A DNA stretch of 64,000 bases, taken from NCBI RefSeq assembly GCF_965139615.1, contig NZ_CBCSIQ010000002.1, positions 230,134 to 294,133 on the forward strand, given 5' to 3'. Below, in pieces: positions 19,237 through 28,168 of this stretch; position 1 is the stretch's first letter, and each line of letters begins with the position of its first letter. A program made the position numbers and the translations under genes. The notes under the pieces were generated by a model that did no database searches, was not told the DNA's origin, and saw nothing but the letters and a program-made list of their open reading frames with translations. The DNA is from Kerstersia similis (GTDB lineage: Bacteria > Pseudomonadota > Gammaproteobacteria > Burkholderiales > Burkholderiaceae_B).

Positions 19237-19274
19237 GCTGGTTTGCGTCCCCCCTTGGCGGAGGGATGCCAGGC

Positions 19275-20387
19275 TTACTGCACCAGCTTCTGGCTGCCGT
19301 CGGAGTGCCAGGAATAAACGGAGAACTTGAAGTCGTTCAGGTCGCCTTGCTTGTTCCAGGAAATGTCGCCGATCGGTGTCTTGAAGCTGTTGGCGTGCAG
19401 GTACTTGGCGATGACCTCGGGGTCTTCGCTCTTCGTTGCGTTGATCGCATCAAACAACGCCTGCGTGGCGGCATAGGCCTGCAGCTGGAAAGCGCCGCTG
19501 GGATTGCGACCCTTTTCCTTGAAGAGACGCACCACTTCCGCATTGGCCGGATCCGAGCTGAAGTCGGCCGGCAAGGTCAGCAACATGCCTTCGACCGCTG
19601 GGCCGGCAATGGCGTTGATATCCGGGTTGCCCGCGCCCTCAGGGCCCATGAAGCGTGCCTTCAGGCCTTGCTCCGCCGCCTGGCGCAGCAACAGGCCGAG
19701 TTCGGGGTGATAGCCGCCGAAATACACGAAATCAACACCCGCCGACTTCAGCTTGGTAATGACGGCGGAATAATCGGTGTCGCCAGCATTGATCCCTTCG
19801 AAGACGGCCACATCAATGCCACCGGCCTTGACGGTATCGCGTACCGCAGTAGCAATGCCCTGGCCATACGATTGCTTGTCATGCAACACCGCAACCTTCG
19901 AGGGCTTGAGCGTTTCGACAATAAACTTGCCCGCAGCCGGGCCTTGCTGGTCGTCACGACCGATCGTGCGGAAAATGAATTCATAGTCCTTGCCGTCGGT
20001 CAGCGCGGGCGCCGTGGCCGAGGGCGAGATCATGACCACGCCTTCGCTGTCATAGATATCGGCGGCGGCAATGGTGGCGCCGGAGCAGACGTGGCCCACG
20101 ACGAAACCGATACCGGCATTCACCACGTTATTGGCCGCGACCGGGCCTTGCTTGGGTTCGCAGGCGTCGTCGATCACTTGCAGTTCGACCTGCTTGCCGT
20201 TTACGCCACCCTTGGCATTGTATTGCTCGACCGCCGTGAACACGCCTTCGCGCACCATATCGCCATACTGCGTCACCGCACCCGTTACAGGGCCGACAAC
20301 GGCAATTTTCAGCGTATCCGCATTCGCGGCAGCCGCCAAACCAAACAAGGAGAACGCAATCGGTGCCAGTTTGAATACAGCTTTCAT
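19275..20387 (-). CDS. livK: Branched-chain amino acid ABC transporter substrate-binding protein
   Basis: 370 residues. A Sec signal peptide covers 1-23 (ANA cleavage site). The mature part starts DTLKIAVVGPVTGAVTQYGDM and has the Leu/Ile/Val-binding type I fold, including the typical disulfide pair (Cys in DDACEP and Cys in GHVCSG). AGAGGAA lies 8 bases before the ATG. It supplies ligand to LivHMGF, whose genes are 3.4 kb further along the same strand behind ubiA and proC. It has its own terminator and an apparently own promoter, so it is a separate transcript. Ligand specificity within Leu/Ile/Val is inferred. Confidence 0.94.
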   Translation of the reverse strand: MKAVFKLAPIAFSLFGLAAAANADTLKIAVVGPVTGAVTQYGDMVREGVFTAVEQYNAKGGVNGKQVELQVIDDACEPKQGPVAANNVVNAGIGFVVGHVCSGATIAAADIYDSEGVVMISPSATAPALTDGKDYEFIFRTIGRDDQQGPAAGKFIVETLKPSKVAVLHDKQSYGQGIATAVRDTVKAGGIDVAVFEGINAGDTDYSAVITKLKSAGVDFVYFGGYHPELGLLLRQAAEQGLKARFMGPEGAGNPDINAIAGPAVEGMLLTLPADFSSDPANAEVVRLFKEKGRNPSGAFQLQAYAATQALFDAINATKSEDPEVIAKYLHANSFKTPIGDISWNKQGDLNDFKFSVYSWHSDGSQKLVQ

Positions 20388-20720
20388 GTAACGGTTCCTC
20401 TAGTGATGCAATAGGGATGCGATGGAAGGAGCAGGCCACCTTTTGCGCGAGAACGCGCCGCGGGGCGTCCCGCCTCATGGTTTGAGCATACACGATGCCA
20501 CGGCCACGCGGACGCCCGGCCTAACCCTAAGACTGTCGATTTCATGTAAAGCAATGTGGATAAACGCCGGGCTCGCCTACCCTCGGAACCAGGAAAGCCG
20601 CGCACCTCGGCTAACTTGTGGCCAGCCGCGAAACCCTGGCAGTAGCCTCTTCCATATATATCTTTGAAGCATATACAAAGGGCGAATTATTCGTTTGAGT
20701 TGCGTTCCCCGGCCTGCATC
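20388..20720. other. 333-base divergent intergenic region
   Basis: No gene seen. It lies between livK (minus) and the serine hydrolase gene (plus), and includes the sigma-54-like element at 20486-20500. The right part (20650-20695) is AT-rich (TATATATC, GAATTATTC) and may hold the promoter of the plus-strand gene. Confidence 0.4.
20486..20500 (-). promoter_or_regulatory. Candidate sigma-54 promoter of livK
   Basis: On the minus strand TGGCAT-N5-ATGC keeps the GG and GC dinucleotides at the required spacing of a -24/-12 promoter (8 of 10 consensus bases). It lies about 100 bases before the livK ATG. No NtrC palindrome was found nearby, so this remains tentative. Confidence 0.3.
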
Positions 20721-21329
20721 ATGATCGGCATGCGACTTCAGACCATCATCATCCCCGGCTGGCGCAACTCTGACGCCGGCCACTGGCAAAGCCTCTGGGA
20801 AAGCCGACTTTCCAATGTCGTGCGTTTGCAGCAGGCAGACTGGGACACGCTTTCGCCGGCGGCCTGGGTGGAAACACTGGCGCGAGCCATCAGTGATTCG
20901 CCCACGCCTGCGCTGCTGGTTGCGCACAGCCTGGGCTGCATCACAGTGGCTCATTTGCCTGCCAGCCTGCAACGCCGTGTGGCGGGTGCCCTGCTGGTTG
21001 CGCCCGCCGACATCGAACGGCCCGGTGCGCATGAATCCTTGCGCCAGTTCGGCCCGATCCCGCTGAATCCATTGCCCTTCCAGAGCGTCGTCGTTGCCAG
21101 TGACAACGACCCCTACTGCACCCTGGATCGTGCCCGCCTGTTCGCCGACGCCTGGGGCAGCCGCTTGAATATTCTCCCGGAAGCCGGCCATATCAATAGC
21201 GCTTCCGGTTTCGGCAGCTGGCCCCAGGGCTTGAAGATACTGACGGCCTTGCGCCGCCGCGCCAGCTGGCGCCTGGTGCCTCCGGCCCCGAGAATTCCGC
21301 CCGTACCGGATCGTACGGTACACACCTAA
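20721..21329 (+). CDS. RBBP9/YdeN-type serine hydrolase
   Basis: 202 residues from ATG at 20721 (ATG at 20730 also possible; both weakly preceded by ribosome-binding sequence). It is a small alpha/beta-hydrolase of the RBBP9 type. The N-terminal pattern is IIIPGWRNSDAGHWQSLWESR and the nucleophile elbow is AHSLGC. An acidic residue lies in ASDNDPYC, and the catalytic His in EAGHIN. Substrates of this family are mostly unknown. It lies 82 bases upstream of sbp on the same strand, so it could share the sulfate-uptake transcript, though the C-terminal tail (Pro/Arg-rich) adds nothing informative. Confidence 0.85.
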   Translation: MIGMRLQTIIIPGWRNSDAGHWQSLWESRLSNVVRLQQADWDTLSPAAWVETLARAISDSPTPALLVAHSLGCITVAHLPASLQRRVAGALLVAPADIERPGAHESLRQFGPIPLNPLPFQSVVVASDNDPYCTLDRARLFADAWGSRLNILPEAGHINSASGFGSWPQGLKILTALRRRASWRLVPPAPRIPPVPDRTVHT

Positions 21330-21411
21330 GCCGCCGGCAGCCCTGCCGCCGCAGGCTGCTTGTCTTCCCTACTTTCATCTGCCGTATCCGCCTCTAGACT
21401 GGACCCACCAC

Positions 21412-22428
21412 ATGCTGAAACGACTCCTGACCCGCAGCCTCGCCATCGCCCTGCTCGGCGCCACTGCCGCCGCCGGCGCACAAACCAAACTCGGTACGGC
21501 CTCCTACGATATTTCCCGGGAACTGTTTGGCGCGATCAATCCGCTGTTCGTCGCTCACTGGAAAGAAACCAAGGGCGAAGACTTGAACATCGAACCTTCG
21601 TTCGGCGGCACTACCGCTCAGGCCAACGCCATTTTGCAAGGCCTGCCCATCAGCGCCGTCAGCTTCAATCAGGTCACTGACATCAACCTGCTGGCCAACC
21701 GTGGCTTTGTGGCCAAGGATTGGCAACAGAAATTCGCCAACAACAGTTCCCCTTACTACAGCACGATTGCCTTCCTGGTGCGCAAGGACAACCCCAAAAA
21801 CATCAAGAATTGGGATGACCTGGTACGCGAAGACGTCAAGCTGGTATTCCCCAACCCGAAAACCTCAGGCAATGCCCGCTACACCTACCTTGGCGCCTGG
21901 CTCTACGCCAATGAAAAATTCGGCGGCGACGAAGCCAAGACGCGCGATTTCGTTTCCAAGCTGCTGGGCAATGTCGAAACCTTCCCCACCGGCGGACGCG
22001 GCGCCACCACGGCATTTGCAAACGAACAAGGGGATGTGCTGCTGACCTTCGAATCCGAAGTGAACAATATCGCCAAGTCCGAAGAGTTCAAGGCAAAAGG
22101 TTACGAAATCGTGGTGCCGCCGGTCAGCGTATTGGCCGAGTTCCCGGTAGCCGTCGTGGACCGTGTCGCCAAGCGCGAGAAAACGGAAGAAGTGGCACAG
22201 GAATTCTTGCAATTCCAATACACCCCGGAGATTCAGGCGCTGCTGGCCGACTACAATTACCGCGTGCATGACCCGGAAGTGGTCAAGGCTAACGCCGAAC
22301 GTTTCCCCGAGGTTCGCCTGTTGAACCCGCAGGAAGTGCTGGGTGATTGGGACAACATCCAAAGCAAGCACTTTGCCTCCGGCGGCGTGCTCGACGAATT
22401 GCTGGCCCAGGCCGCCAGCAAACGCTGA
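21412..22428 (+). CDS. sbp: Sulfate/thiosulfate-binding periplasmic protein
   Basis: 338 residues. A Sec signal peptide covers 1-23. The mature region has the sulfate-binding family segments LGTASYDISRELF, PSFGGTTAQANAILQGLPISAVSFNQVTDI, FPNPKTSGNARYTYLGAW and FPTGGRGATTAFANEQGDVLLTFESE. It delivers sulfate or thiosulfate to the CysTW permease encoded next. A 12-bp hairpin (22459-22483) after its stop could reduce read-through into cysT. Confidence 0.95.
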   Translation: MLKRLLTRSLAIALLGATAAAGAQTKLGTASYDISRELFGAINPLFVAHWKETKGEDLNIEPSFGGTTAQANAILQGLPISAVSFNQVTDINLLANRGFVAKDWQQKFANNSSPYYSTIAFLVRKDNPKNIKNWDDLVREDVKLVFPNPKTSGNARYTYLGAWLYANEKFGGDEAKTRDFVSKLLGNVETFPTGGRGATTAFANEQGDVLLTFESEVNNIAKSEEFKAKGYEIVVPPVSVLAEFPVAVVDRVAKREKTEEVAQEFLQFQYTPEIQALLADYNYRVHDPEVVKANAERFPEVRLLNPQEVLGDWDNIQSKHFASGGVLDELLAQAASKR

Positions 22429-22458
22429 TCTCCGCACCGTCTGAAAGTCGATACTGAC

Positions 22459-22483
22459 AAGGCGCCGCATGATGCGGCGCCTT
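22459..22483 (+). terminator. Hairpin between sbp and cysT (attenuator-like)
   Basis: Perfect inverted repeat AAGGCGCCGCAT/ATGCGGCGCCTT around a single G, followed by TT and then mixed sequence. A strong stem without a T-run within an operon usually stabilises the upstream message and lowers downstream expression. That fits the higher need for binding protein. Confidence 0.55.
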
Positions 22484-22493
22484 TGCGCCTTAC

Positions 22494-23336
22494 ATGCTGC
22501 CAAAATTCTTCAATCGCCCTCCTTCGCTGCCCGGCTTCGGCCTGAGCTTCGGCATCAGCGTTCTATACCTGTCCCTCATCATCCTGCTGCCGATCGCCGG
22601 CTTGCTGATTTATGCCTCGGGCATGAGCTGGGCCGAATATTGGCGCGCCATCAGCGATCCGCGCGTGGTTGCCAGTTACAGGGTGACCTTGTACGGCGCA
22701 TTTCTGTCCACGGTTTTCGCGACCCTGTTCGGCCTCCTGCTGAGCTGGATCATCGTGCGCTACGAATTCCCCGGCAAACGGCTGCTTGATGCACTGGTGG
22801 ACCTGCCCTTCGCCTTGCCTACCGCTGTTGCCGGTCTGACGCTGGCGCTGCTGCTCTCCCCCCCGGGCTGGCTGGGCCAGTATTTTTCCGCATGGGGCAT
22901 CAAGGTCGCCTATGCCTTTCCCGGGCTGGTCATTGCCATGGTGTTCACCAGCCTGCCGTTTGTGGTGCGTTCGGTCCAGCCCGTTCTGGCGGACGTCGGC
23001 CCGGAATATGAAGAAGCGGCGAGAACGCTGGGCGCGCGCGATGGGCAGATCCTGCGGCGCGTCATTCTGCCCGCACTGCTGCCCGCCATCATGACAGGCG
23101 CTTCACAGGCATTCATTCGCAGCCTGGGAGAATTCGGCGCGGTGGTAATGATCGCCGGCAACCTGCCATTCCGTACTGAAATCACTTCTTTGATGATTTT
23201 CATGCGGCAAGCCGAGAACAATTACCCGGCGGCGGCGGCCATTGCCACCGTCGTGCTGTTTGCTTCCCTGCTGCTGCTGTTTGGCCTGCGCATGGCCCAG
23301 AAGTGGCTGCTGCCCTGGTATCGGACGGAGGTTTAA
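22494..23336 (+). CDS. cysT: Sulfate ABC transporter permease subunit CysT
   Basis: 280 residues, six membrane helices. The binding-protein-dependent permease loop is EEAARTLGARDGQILRRVILPALLPAI, followed by RSLGEFGAVVMIAGN, which is typical of sulfate/molybdate permeases. It forms the channel with CysW. The ATG at 22494 lies just after the hairpin and lacks a good Shine-Dalgarno sequence. CysW follows after 3 bases. Confidence 0.95.
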   Translation: MLPKFFNRPPSLPGFGLSFGISVLYLSLIILLPIAGLLIYASGMSWAEYWRAISDPRVVASYRVTLYGAFLSTVFATLFGLLLSWIIVRYEFPGKRLLDALVDLPFALPTAVAGLTLALLLSPPGWLGQYFSAWGIKVAYAFPGLVIAMVFTSLPFVVRSVQPVLADVGPEYEEAARTLGARDGQILRRVILPALLPAIMTGASQAFIRSLGEFGAVVMIAGNLPFRTEITSLMIFMRQAENNYPAAAAIATVVLFASLLLLFGLRMAQKWLLPWYRTEV

Positions 23337-23339
23337 GCC

Positions 23340-24176
23340 ATGGTGCGCAATCAACAAGGCTGGAAAGCCTGGACCCTGATCACGCTGGGCGTTGTCGGCG
23401 CCGTGCTGCTGCTGGTGATGCCGTTGGTACTGATCTTCACGCAGGCATTGTCGCTGGGCTGGACAACCTTTGTCAGCAACGTGCTGGCTCCCGACACTGT
23501 CCATGCCATCAAGCTGACGCTGCTGATCGCCGTCATTACCGTACCGGTCAACCTGATTTTCGGCATCATGCTCGCCTGGTGCGTCACGCAGTACCGCTTT
23601 CGCGGGCGCCAGTTCCTCATCACATTGACGGACATTCCCTATGCGATTTCACCCGTCGTGGCCGGGCTCTGCTACTTGCTGGTCTATGGCCTTGAAGGGC
23701 TGTTCGGGGAATGGCTGTACGAACATGACATCCAGCTGATTTTTGCCTGGCCAGGCATGGTGATGGCGACCATGTTCGTCACAGCTCCTTTCGTGGCGCG
23801 CATCCTGATTCCCTTGATGCAGGCACAGGGCAATGACGAAGAACACGCAGCACTCACGCTGGGCGCCAGTGGCTGGCAGATCTTCCGCCGTATCACCTTG
23901 CCCAAAATAAAATGGGGCCTGCTCTATGGCGTGGCCATCACCAATGCGCGGGCCGTCGGTGAGTTTGGCGCGGTCTCCGTGGTGTCGGGGGTGATCCGCG
24001 GCAAGACCCTGACCTTGCCCCTGCTGATCCAGCAGCTCAATGATGACAACAAAGCCGTCGCCGCATTTACTGCCGCTGCGCTGCTGACCACCATCGCCCT
24101 GGTCACGCTCGCCGCCAAAATCATCATGGAACGCAAGGACGTCCTGCTGCGTGCCCGCAGCCCCGGCAAGCCATGA
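23340..24176 (+). CDS. cysW: Sulfate ABC transporter permease subunit CysW
   Basis: 278 residues, six membrane helices. The permease loop EEHAALTLGASGWQIFRRITLPKIKWGLLYG is followed by RAVGEFGAVSVVSGVIRGKTLTLPLLIQQL, the CysW hallmark. GGAGG in the end of cysT serves its ATG. The expected fourth gene, the ATPase cysA, is absent: cysW is followed by a terminator and the opposite-strand dps. CysA must be encoded elsewhere or be shared with another importer. Confidence 0.95.
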   Translation: MVRNQQGWKAWTLITLGVVGAVLLLVMPLVLIFTQALSLGWTTFVSNVLAPDTVHAIKLTLLIAVITVPVNLIFGIMLAWCVTQYRFRGRQFLITLTDIPYAISPVVAGLCYLLVYGLEGLFGEWLYEHDIQLIFAWPGMVMATMFVTAPFVARILIPLMQAQGNDEEHAALTLGASGWQIFRRITLPKIKWGLLYGVAITNARAVGEFGAVSVVSGVIRGKTLTLPLLIQQLNDDNKAVAAFTAAALLTTIALVTLAAKIIMERKDVLLRARSPGKP

Positions 24177-24217
24177 CGCGGGCGGCTGCGCCCCGCCGCC
24201 CCACATCCCCGCTGCTG

Positions 24218-24259
24218 AAAAAAATGCCCCAGCCCGTGAATTCATCAGGGCTGGGGCAT
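24218..24259. terminator. Bidirectional terminator between cysW and dps
   Basis: A perfect 12-bp stem ATGCCCCAGCCC/GGGCTGGGGCAT has a 12-base loop. Seven A on the left give the T-run for dps on the minus strand. It also ends the sbp-cysTW transcript. Confidence 0.88.
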
Positions 24260-24299
24260 GCACACTCACTCGCCCGGCGGCGCCAGGCTCAGGCTTTGT

Positions 24300-24794
24300 T
24301 TATTGCAGCAGGCTACGCAGCATCCATGCATTTTTCTCATGAATATCCAGGCGCTGCGTCAGCAGGTCAGCCGTGGGCTGGTCGTTGGCTTCGTCGGCAA
24401 TGCTGAAAGCCTTGCGAGCCGTCTTGGCTACCGACTCATTGCCCTTCACCAGCAAGCGCACCATTTCCAGCGCTTCCGGCACATCATCCGGTTCGGCGAT
24501 GGAAGCCAGCTTGGCGAACTCGCGGGTGGTGCCCGGCGCATAAACGCCCAGTGCACGGATACGCTCGGCAATGTCATCCAGCGCATTCCACTGTTCAGTG
24601 TACTGATCCATGAACATCGTGTGCAGCGTATTGAACAACGGCCCGGTCACGTTCCAGTGAAAATTGTGCGTCATCAGATACAGCGCGTGGGCATCCGCCA
24701 GCACCTTGGATAGTTCCTGGGCGACGGCCAGACGGTTTTTCTCAGAGATGCCGATATCAATACCGGGGGCTGCAATTTTTTTGGAACTGGACAT
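24300..24794 (-). CDS. dps: DNA-binding ferritin-like protein Dps
   Basis: 164 residues. The ferroxidase motif of Dps dodecamers is visible: HNFHWNVTG (43-51), HTMFMDQY (58-65) and ALDDIAERI (71-79). A Ser/Lys N-terminal tail may bind DNA. AGGAG lies 7 bases before the ATG. It oxidises and stores iron with hydrogen peroxide and protects DNA. It is encoded directly downstream of oxyR on the same strand, 159 bases away, so OxyR control is likely (inferred from the family, no site proved). Confidence 0.96.
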   Translation of the reverse strand: MSSSKKIAAPGIDIGISEKNRLAVAQELSKVLADAHALYLMTHNFHWNVTGPLFNTLHTMFMDQYTEQWNALDDIAERIRALGVYAPGTTREFAKLASIAEPDDVPEALEMVRLLVKGNESVAKTARKAFSIADEANDQPTADLLTQRLDIHEKNAWMLRSLLQ

Positions 24795-24886
24795 GCGTTT
24801 CTCCTGGTTCAGATGGCGTTTCCGCCGTTTCGCGCGTGGCCGGCAGCTCGCCCGCTACGCGCCCTGATGACAGAAACAGCATAGCA

Positions 24887-24930
24887 GAAAGCCCGACTCG
24901 CCGGCTTGATGCCAAGCAAGCCGGGCTTTC
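24887..24930 (-). terminator. Hairpin between oxyR and dps
   Basis: GAAAGCCCG (24887-24895) is the inverted copy of CGGGCTTTC (24922-24930). An inner alternative stem CCGGCTTG/CAAGCCGG competes with it. Followed on the minus strand by T-rich sequence, it likely ends the oxyR message in front of the dps promoter. Confidence 0.6.
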
Positions 24931-24953
24931 CGGCAAAGCTTGCGACCACCTGA

Positions 24954-25901
24954 TCAGACTTGCTCGATCTCGCTTTCTTCCAGCATTTTCACGTTGGGCA
25001 TGCCGCACTCGTAAACGGTATGCGCCAGCGCATCGACGGCGGCCTGACGCGGGAAGCTACGGCGCCAGGCCAGCACGACACGACGATCCGGCACCGGCGA
25101 ACGAAATGGGATGTAGCGCAGCAAAGGCGTACTGGACGTATCCTTGGGTACAGAAGTAATGGGCAGCACCGTGATGCCTATGCCGGAAGCAACCATATGA
25201 CGAATGGTTTCCAGCGACGATCCCTCGAAGGAACGCTGGATGCCATCTGCCGCAGCCGAGAAGCGCGACATTTCCGGACAGACACCCAGCACCTGATCAC
25301 GGAAACAATGGCCATGCCCCAACAGCAGCATGGTTTCCTGTTTCAGATCATTGGCATCAATCGAATCACGGTTGGCCCAGGGATGGCTGACCGGCACGGC
25401 CACGACAAACGGCTCGTCGTACAGCGGCCGCGTCATCAAGCCTGCCTCGGGCAGCGGCAATGCCATGATGGCGCAGTCGATTTCCCCCTGGCGCAGCAAC
25501 TCGACCAGACGGACGGTAAAGTTCTCCTGCAGCAGCAAGGGCATCTGCGGGATGCTGGAAATATGGCGCGGCACCAGATAAGGCAGCAGGTACGGTCCTA
25601 TCGTATGTATGACGCCGACACGCAATGGCCCGGAAAGCGGGTCATGACCTTGCTGGGCAATTTCCTTCAGGTAGGCGCTTTCTTCCAGCACTTTCTGCGC
25701 CTGGGCGACAATGCGTTCGCCCAGCGCCGTGACGCCGACTTCCGAACTGCCACGCTCGAAAATTGCCACGCCCAGCTCATCCTCCAGCTTGCGTATGGCC
25801 ACGGAAAGCGTGGGCTGGCTTACGAAGCACGCCTCGGCAGCGCGCCCGAAATGACGCTCTCTGGCAACTGCGACGATGTACTTCAACTCGGTCAAAGTCA
25901 T
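24954..25901 (-). CDS. oxyR: Hydrogen peroxide-sensing LysR-type activator OxyR
   Basis: 315 residues from ATG at 25901 (MTLTELKYIVAVARERHFGRAA); the open frame to 26048 is not supported. An N-terminal LysR HTH is followed by the effector domain. The redox cysteines are at 199 and 208 (HCFRDQVLGVC), exactly the E. coli numbering. Oxidation to the disulfide activates peroxide-defence genes. recG is upstream on the same strand (155-base gap) and dps downstream. Upstream recG-oxyR linkage resembles the known oxyR/recG association in pseudomonads, with reversed order. Confidence 0.96.
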   Translation of the reverse strand: MTLTELKYIVAVARERHFGRAAEACFVSQPTLSVAIRKLEDELGVAIFERGSSEVGVTALGERIVAQAQKVLEESAYLKEIAQQGHDPLSGPLRVGVIHTIGPYLLPYLVPRHISSIPQMPLLLQENFTVRLVELLRQGEIDCAIMALPLPEAGLMTRPLYDEPFVVAVPVSHPWANRDSIDANDLKQETMLLLGHGHCFRDQVLGVCPEMSRFSAAADGIQRSFEGSSLETIRHMVASGIGITVLPITSVPKDTSSTPLLRYIPFRSPVPDRRVVLAWRRSFPRQAAVDALAHTVYECGMPNVKMLEESEIEQV

Positions 25902-26056
25902 TGAAAATTCCGCTATCTCATTCTTGATCGCTGATGAAACGACGCTGCGATCATCTCTATCGCCGTTCCCTACCCACATGATATGGCATCTGGCGGGATC
26001 AGGCGCCAAGACTGGTACAAAACACCGTAAAGCCTCTGCCGCTACCACCCCAAATG

Positions 26057-28147
26057 CTATGTCCTCAGAAAATCTTCCCTTCCTGACATCCAGCGATCCA
26101 GGTGAGCATGGGCCACTTCCGGCGCGTCCCGCAACAACAGCCGCGCCGCATCCCTGGCCTGCTCGGCCAGTTCCGGGAATTGTTCGGTATCGCCATAGCG
26201 CAGCATTGCCATGCCGGATTGGCGCGTGCCGAGGAATTCGCCCGGACCGCGTTGCTCCAGGTCGCGCCGGGCAATCTCAAAGCCGTCGTTCGTCTCGTAC
26301 ATGGCTTTCAGGCGATCCCGGGCATGGGCCGAAAGCGGGCCTTGGTACAGTAAAACGCAGACTGACTGCGCCGCGCCGCGCCCCACCCGCCCGCGCAGCT
26401 GATGCAACTGTGCCAGGCCAAAGCGCTCGGCATGCTCAATCACCATCAACGAGGCATTCGGCACATCCACGCCGACCTCGATGACGGTCGTTGCCACCAG
26501 CAGGTCGATGTCACCCTTGCGAAACCCATCCATCACCACGGCTTTTTCCGCTGCGCTCAAGCGCCCATGCACAAGCCCCAGGGTCAGATCGGGCAAGGCG
26601 GCGCTCAGGACGGCATGGGTATCGACTGCCGTCTGCAGCGCCAAGGCTTCGCTTTCCTCCACGAGCGGACAGACCCAATACGCCTGGCGCCCTTCGCGTA
26701 CCGCCTGGGCGACCAGCGCAATGACCTCTTCGCGCCGCCCTTCTTCCACAAGCTTGGTACGCACGGGCGTCCGGCCGGGCGGCAACTCGTCAATCACCGA
26801 TACATCCAGATCGGCAAAATGCGTCATGGCCAGGGTGCGCGGGATGGGCGTGGCGCTCATATTGAGCAGATGCGGCACTTCCACCGCGGCATCGTCTTCG
26901 CCTTTGCGGCTCAGCGCCAAGCGCTGCCCCACACCGAAGCGATGCTGCTCATCCACGATCACCAGGCCCAGGCAATCGAAATCGACATGATCCTGCACCA
27001 GTGCCTGGGTGCCCACCACCAGCGGCGCCTGGCCAGCCGCAATGGCCTGCAAGGCCTCGCGGCGTGCCTTGGCTTTCTGGCTGCCACTCAGCCATGCTAC
27101 CGGCACGCCCAATGGTTCCAGCCAGTCCACCAGCTTGCGGAAATGCTGTTCGGCCAGCAATTCTGTCGGGGCCATCAAGGCCACCTGCGCACCCGCATCT
27201 ATGGCTTGTGTTGCTGCCAGCGCAGCGACAACCGTCTTGCCGCTGCCCACATCGCCTTGCAATAAGCGATGCATGGGGTGCGTGCGCCCCAGGTCGGCGG
27301 AAATTTCAGCCACGACGCGTTGCTGGGCGGCGGTCAAGGCAAATGGCAGGCGCGCCAGCAAACGGCGGGTCAGGGAATCCGCTTCGCGCCGCAGCGCCAG
27401 GGGCCGGGCCCGCTTGGACAGGCGCGCCGCCCGGGCGGCAGCCATTGAAAGCTGGTGCGCCAGCATTTCATCGAACATCACCCGCCGCCATGCCGGATGG
27501 GTGCGGAACTCCAGGGATTGCACAGGCGTGCCTGGGGTCGGCGCATGCAAAAACATGACCGCCTCATGCAGATCCATCAAATCCAGCGATGCGCGCAAGC
27601 TGGCCGGCAGGATGTCTGCCAGATGAGCACGCGGCAAGGCCTCGGCAATGGCCTTGCGCAGCACCAGCTGCGACAAGCCTTCCGTGGTGGGATACACCGG
27701 TGTCAGGGTCTGCGGCAGTTCGCGTCCAGCGGCGACGATACGCGGATGAATGATTTCCTTGCCGAACAGATTTCCGCGCACCTCACCGATCGCGCGGACC
27801 TCTGCCCCTTCCTCGACCTGTTTGCGCTGATTGGGGTAGAAATTCAGCCAGCGCAGCGTCATGCTGCCGCTGTCGTCCGTCAAGGTCACGCTCAGTTGCC
27901 GCCGCGGGCGCAGCAGCACTTCATTGCGCGTGATCGTGCCTGATACCTGCGCCACCGCACCAGGACGGGCCTGGGCAATGGAAACGACCTGGGTTTCGTC
28001 TTCATAGCGCAGCGGCAGATGCAGCGCGAAATCCTCAGGACGACGCAAGCCCAGGCGCTCCAGGCGCCCGGCAACCGTTGCCGCCGAAGGACGCCCGCCC
28101 CGAGCGCCCTGACGCCCTTTTTTGCCAGACGATGCTTCTGTCTGCAT
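26057..28147 (-). CDS. recG: ATP-dependent DNA helicase RecG
   Basis: 696 residues, full length. The N-terminal wedge/OB domain is at about 25-150. Helicase motifs follow: Walker A GDVGSGKT (298-305), DEQH box (399-402), and the motif III-like SATPIPRTLAMTHFADLDVS. Motif VI is HQLRGRVGRG, and the C-terminal TRG region covers ERFGLAQLHQL onward. It remodels stalled forks and Holliday junctions. The first ~20 residues are Gly/Lys-rich. ridA lies 21 bases upstream on the same strand, suggesting cotranscription ridA-recG. Confidence 0.97.
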   Translation of the reverse strand: MQTEASSGKKGRQGARGGRPSAATVAGRLERLGLRRPEDFALHLPLRYEDETQVVSIAQARPGAVAQVSGTITRNEVLLRPRRQLSVTLTDDSGSMTLRWLNFYPNQRKQVEEGAEVRAIGEVRGNLFGKEIIHPRIVAAGRELPQTLTPVYPTTEGLSQLVLRKAIAEALPRAHLADILPASLRASLDLMDLHEAVMFLHAPTPGTPVQSLEFRTHPAWRRVMFDEMLAHQLSMAAARAARLSKRARPLALRREADSLTRRLLARLPFALTAAQQRVVAEISADLGRTHPMHRLLQGDVGSGKTVVAALAATQAIDAGAQVALMAPTELLAEQHFRKLVDWLEPLGVPVAWLSGSQKAKARREALQAIAAGQAPLVVGTQALVQDHVDFDCLGLVIVDEQHRFGVGQRLALSRKGEDDAAVEVPHLLNMSATPIPRTLAMTHFADLDVSVIDELPPGRTPVRTKLVEEGRREEVIALVAQAVREGRQAYWVCPLVEESEALALQTAVDTHAVLSAALPDLTLGLVHGRLSAAEKAVVMDGFRKGDIDLLVATTVIEVGVDVPNASLMVIEHAERFGLAQLHQLRGRVGRGAAQSVCVLLYQGPLSAHARDRLKAMYETNDGFEIARRDLEQRGPGEFLGTRQSGMAMLRYGDTEQFPELAEQARDAARLLLRDAPEVAHAHLDRWMSGREDFLRT

Positions 28148-28168
28148 GGAAACGGTGGCGGCTCCCGT

